Shown one piece after another: positions 5,517 to 7,106 of a stretch of DNA of 7,106 nt. The DNA comes from Pseudomonadota bacterium (GTDB lineage Bacteria > Pseudomonadota > Alphaproteobacteria > Acetobacterales > Acetobacteraceae): positions 1 through 7,106 of the forward strand of contig JAKBCX010000073.1 of NCBI GenBank assembly GCA_021807465.1, in the 5' to 3' direction. The translations under genes were made by a program, and so were the position numbers. The notes beneath the pieces were generated by a model that was not told where the DNA came from, did no database searches, and worked only from the letters and a program-made list of their open reading frames with translations. Numbering within the stretch: the first letter of the stretch is position 1; each line of letters begins with the position of its first letter.

Positions 5517-6806
5517 TTAGAGGGTCGCCAAGCCTGCGCGGGTAAAGTCGATGGGCAGCGGGCCGTGCGGGAGATGCAGGCGGCTGTGGCGGGGCGGGGC
5601 TTCGGCCAGGATCTTGCCGCGGCGGATGACGAAGAGGCGTTCGGCGGAGAGACGGATGGCCTCGAATGCGTCTTCGGCCTGCAGGATGACGAGATCGGCA
5701 TGACAGCCGGGGGTGAGGCCGTAGCCTTCCAGGCCCAGGATCTTCGCGGGGCTTTCCGTAACGGCGGCGAAGCAGGATTTGATTTCTTCTGTGCCGGTGA
5801 GCTGGCCGACATGCAGGCCCATGGAAGCGACTTGCAGCATGTCGTGGCTGCCCAGCGGGTACCAGGGGTCCATCACGCAGTCATGGCCGAAGCCGACCGT
5901 GATGCCCGCCGCCATCAGCTCTTTCACGCGCGTCATGCCGCGGCGCTTGGGGTAGGTGTCGTGCCTGCCTTGCAGCGTGATGTTGATCAGAGGGTTGGCG
6001 ATGACAGCGGTATTAGCCTCGGCGATGAGGGGGATGAGTTTGGAGACGTAGTAATTGTCCATGGAATGCATGGAGGTGAGATGCGAGCCGGCAACGCGGC
6101 CTTGCATGCCATGACGGATGGTTTCGGCCGCCAGTGTTTCTATATGACGGGAGAGCGGATCGTCGGATTCATCGCAATGCATGTCCACGCGCAGCCCGCG
6201 CTCGGCGGCAAGGCGCATAAGTGTTTTCACGCTTTGCGCGCCATCCTCCATGGTGCGTTCGAAATGCGGGATGCCACCGACGACATTGACGCCCATGGCA
6301 AGGGCGCGCTCGAGATTCTGGGCAGAGCGAGGGTAGCGGAGATAGCCATCCTGCGGGAAGGCGACGAGCTGGATGTCGATATAGGGTTTCAGCTCCTCGC
6401 GCAGTTTTGCCAGCGCCTCGACGGCCAGAAGCCGGTCGTCGCAAATATCCACGTGGCTGCGTATGCCAAGCGTGCCGCGCGCCATGGACCAGAGGCAGAG
6501 TTTTTTGGCGCGCTCATAGATGGCCTCCACAGTGAGGTGGGGTTTCAGCTCGCCCCATAGCGCGATGCCCTCCAGCAGCGTGCCGGATTCGTTGAGGCGC
6601 GGCAGGCCGAGGGAGAGGGTGGAGTCGAGATGCAGATGCGCGTCGATGAAAGGCGGGGTGACGAGGCGGCCTTCGGCGTCGATGCTTTGGGCGGCTTCGG
6701 CCTGGAGCGCGGGTTCCAGCGCGGCGATGCGGCCTTGGGCGATGCCGATATCGATGCCGGTGCGGCCATCGGGGAGGTTGGCGTTGCGGATGATGAGGTC
6801 GAGCAT
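5517..6806 (-). CDS. codA: Cytosine deaminase / CodA-type amidohydrolase
   Basis: CodA hydrolyses cytosine to uracil and ammonia in the cytoplasm for pyrimidine salvage; E. coli CodA also deaminates isoguanine. The protein has 429 residues (E. coli 427) and aligns with recalled E. coli CodA at a constant offset of four across the catalytic core. Metal and active-site residues are present: H57 and H59 (DAHLHLD), Q152 (VAFPQDG), H210 and E213 (MHCDESDD), H242 (SHLTSMHS) and D309 (FGHDC). Also conserved are NPLINITLQGRHDTYPKRRG (271-290) and DPWYPLG (313-319). Position 310 is Cys where E. coli has Asp314, a residue at the active site, so substrate preference may differ; creatinine, isoguanine or another cyclic amidine are alternatives. 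I chose ATG 6806 because GGAGG (6815-6811) lies 4 bases upstream and the length then fits the family. An upstream in-frame ATG at 6860 would add 18 unconserved residues. It is divergent from the lipoprotein gene and probably the first gene of a codA-ydfG-orphan unit. Confidence 0.9.
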   Translation of the reverse strand: MLDLIIRNANLPDGRTGIDIGIAQGRIAALEPALQAEAAQSIDAEGRLVTPPFIDAHLHLDSTLSLGLPRLNESGTLLEGIALWGELKPHLTVEAIYERAKKLCLWSMARGTLGIRSHVDICDDRLLAVEALAKLREELKPYIDIQLVAFPQDGYLRYPRSAQNLERALAMGVNVVGGIPHFERTMEDGAQSVKTLMRLAAERGLRVDMHCDESDDPLSRHIETLAAETIRHGMQGRVAGSHLTSMHSMDNYYVSKLIPLIAEANTAVIANPLINITLQGRHDTYPKRRGMTRVKELMAAGITVGFGHDCVMDPWYPLGSHDMLQVASMGLHVGQLTGTEEIKSCFAAVTESPAKILGLEGYGLTPGCHADLVILQAEDAFEAIRLSAERLFVIRRGKILAEAPPRHSRLHLPHGPLPIDFTRAGLATL

Positions 6807-6884
6807 AGGGCCTCCGTTGCGCGATACGGGCAGCATGGCCAAGGCCCGGTTGCCGCGCAAGCGGGGTATGGCTAAAGCTGGGCC
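6807..6884. promoter_or_regulatory. Divergent intergenic region between codA and the lipoprotein gene
   Basis: These 78 bases must hold or overlap the promoters of both divergent genes unless codA is read from further away. On the plus strand TTGCCG (6850-6855) and TAAAGC (6873-6878) are 17 bases apart, but the -10 match is poor (three of six). No convincing leftward promoter or operator repeat was found by eye. The function follows from the gene arrangement, not from a recognised motif. Confidence 0.4.
6811..6815 (-). promoter_or_regulatory. Ribosome binding site deciding the codA start
   Basis: GGAGG on the minus strand, 4 bases before ATG 6806. It supports this start over the in-frame ATG at 6860, which lies close to the start of the divergent lipoprotein gene. 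Confidence 0.65.
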
Positions 6885-7106
6885 ATGCGCTGGTTTATCC
6901 CCCTTTCCGTGCTTGCCCTTTCCGCCTGCTCTTTGCCCGGGCGCCAGACCTTTGCGCCAAACCCGGTGGCGCCCGATGCGCAGAGCATAGACGCAACCAA
7001 GGCGTTTGACGGGCGGATTGCGCTGGTGAGCATACAGCCCGGTACTCAGGATTTTGCCGCGCCGCTGAAAAAAGCCGTGGCGGAGGCGCTGACGATTAAG
7101 CCGGGC
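6885..7106 (+). CDS. Putative lipoprotein, 3' partial
   Basis: This frame runs off the end of the window; the first 74 residues are visible. The N-terminus MRWFIPLSVLALSAC is a short lipoprotein signal peptide with a clean lipobox, L12-S13-A14-C15, so Cys15 would be lipidated after cleavage by signal peptidase II. Ser at +2 predicts outer-membrane sorting by the E. coli rule. A Pro/Ala-rich linker follows, then a likely folded part from about residue 45 (FDGRIALVSIQPG). I do not recognise the family. The start is certain within this frame because a TAA in frame at 6873 precedes it and no other start codon lies between. There is no clear Shine-Dalgarno, so initiation may be weak or nearly leaderless. 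Divergent from codA; no functional link is evident. Confidence 0.75.
   Translation, partial: MRWFIPLSVLALSACSLPGRQTFAPNPVAPDAQSIDATKAFDGRIALVSIQPGTQDFAAPLKKAVAEALTIKPG

Noticed and set aside
3406..6674. A 17-base exact repeat (GTGACGAGGCGGCCTTC) at 3406-3422 in comM and 6658-6674 in codA.
   Set aside because: Both copies encode the same short peptide, EGRLVT, in the same frame of ordinary conserved proteins with similar codon use. Coincidence in GC-rich coding sequence is enough to explain it.
1..7106. CRISPR arrays, tRNA or rRNA genes, riboswitches.
   Set aside because: No regularly spaced repeats, cloverleaf-like segments or conserved riboswitch cores were seen in the short non-coding gaps.

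Overview
The window looks like part of a GC-rich alphaproteobacterial chromosome. Acetobacteraceae or a close relative (Acidocella or Acidiphilium type) is my best guess. This rests on base composition, on the style of the large repeat-bearing glycosyltransferase, and on general protein resemblance; it is inference, because no rRNA or marker gene is present.

Layout from left to right. Bases 1-2673 (+) hold the 3' part of a large two-domain glycosyltransferase. It has five N-terminal aromatic-rich repeats, then a GT2 (GT-A) domain, then a GT4-like (GT-B) domain; its start lies outside the window. Converging on it, with a 37-base tail overlap, is comM/yifB (2637-4190, -), the AAA+ branch-migration helicase of the Mg-chelatase-like family. 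Upstream of comM is an AT-rich island (about 4190-4686, roughly 43% GC by hand count, against about 60-75% in sampled flanking lines). The island contains a 147-codon gene of unknown function (4242-4685, -) and the putative comM promoter, which carries two overlapping inverted repeats. Next come ydfG (4687-5436, -), an NADP-dependent short-chain dehydrogenase, and codA (5517-6806, -), a cytosine-deaminase-type amidohydrolase. Diverging from codA is the 5' part of a small lipoprotein gene (6885 to window end, +).

How the genes may work together. codA, ydfG and the unknown gene all read leftwards. The codA-ydfG gap is 80 bases, and the ydfG stop is one base before the start of the unknown gene, so a codA-ydfG-orphan transcript is plausible. 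CodA makes uracil from cytosine. YdfG-type enzymes reduce malonic semialdehyde, the toxic end-product of Rut-type uracil breakdown. The pair could therefore serve pyrimidine use, although no rut genes are visible. comM is probably transcribed from its own promoter. The glycosyltransferase belongs to a surface-polysaccharide or glycosylation locus to the left.

No rRNA, tRNA, CRISPR array, insertion sequence or transposase was seen. No gene-free stretch exceeds 300 bases. The least explained part of the window is the AT-rich island with the orphan gene and the repeat-bearing comM promoter.
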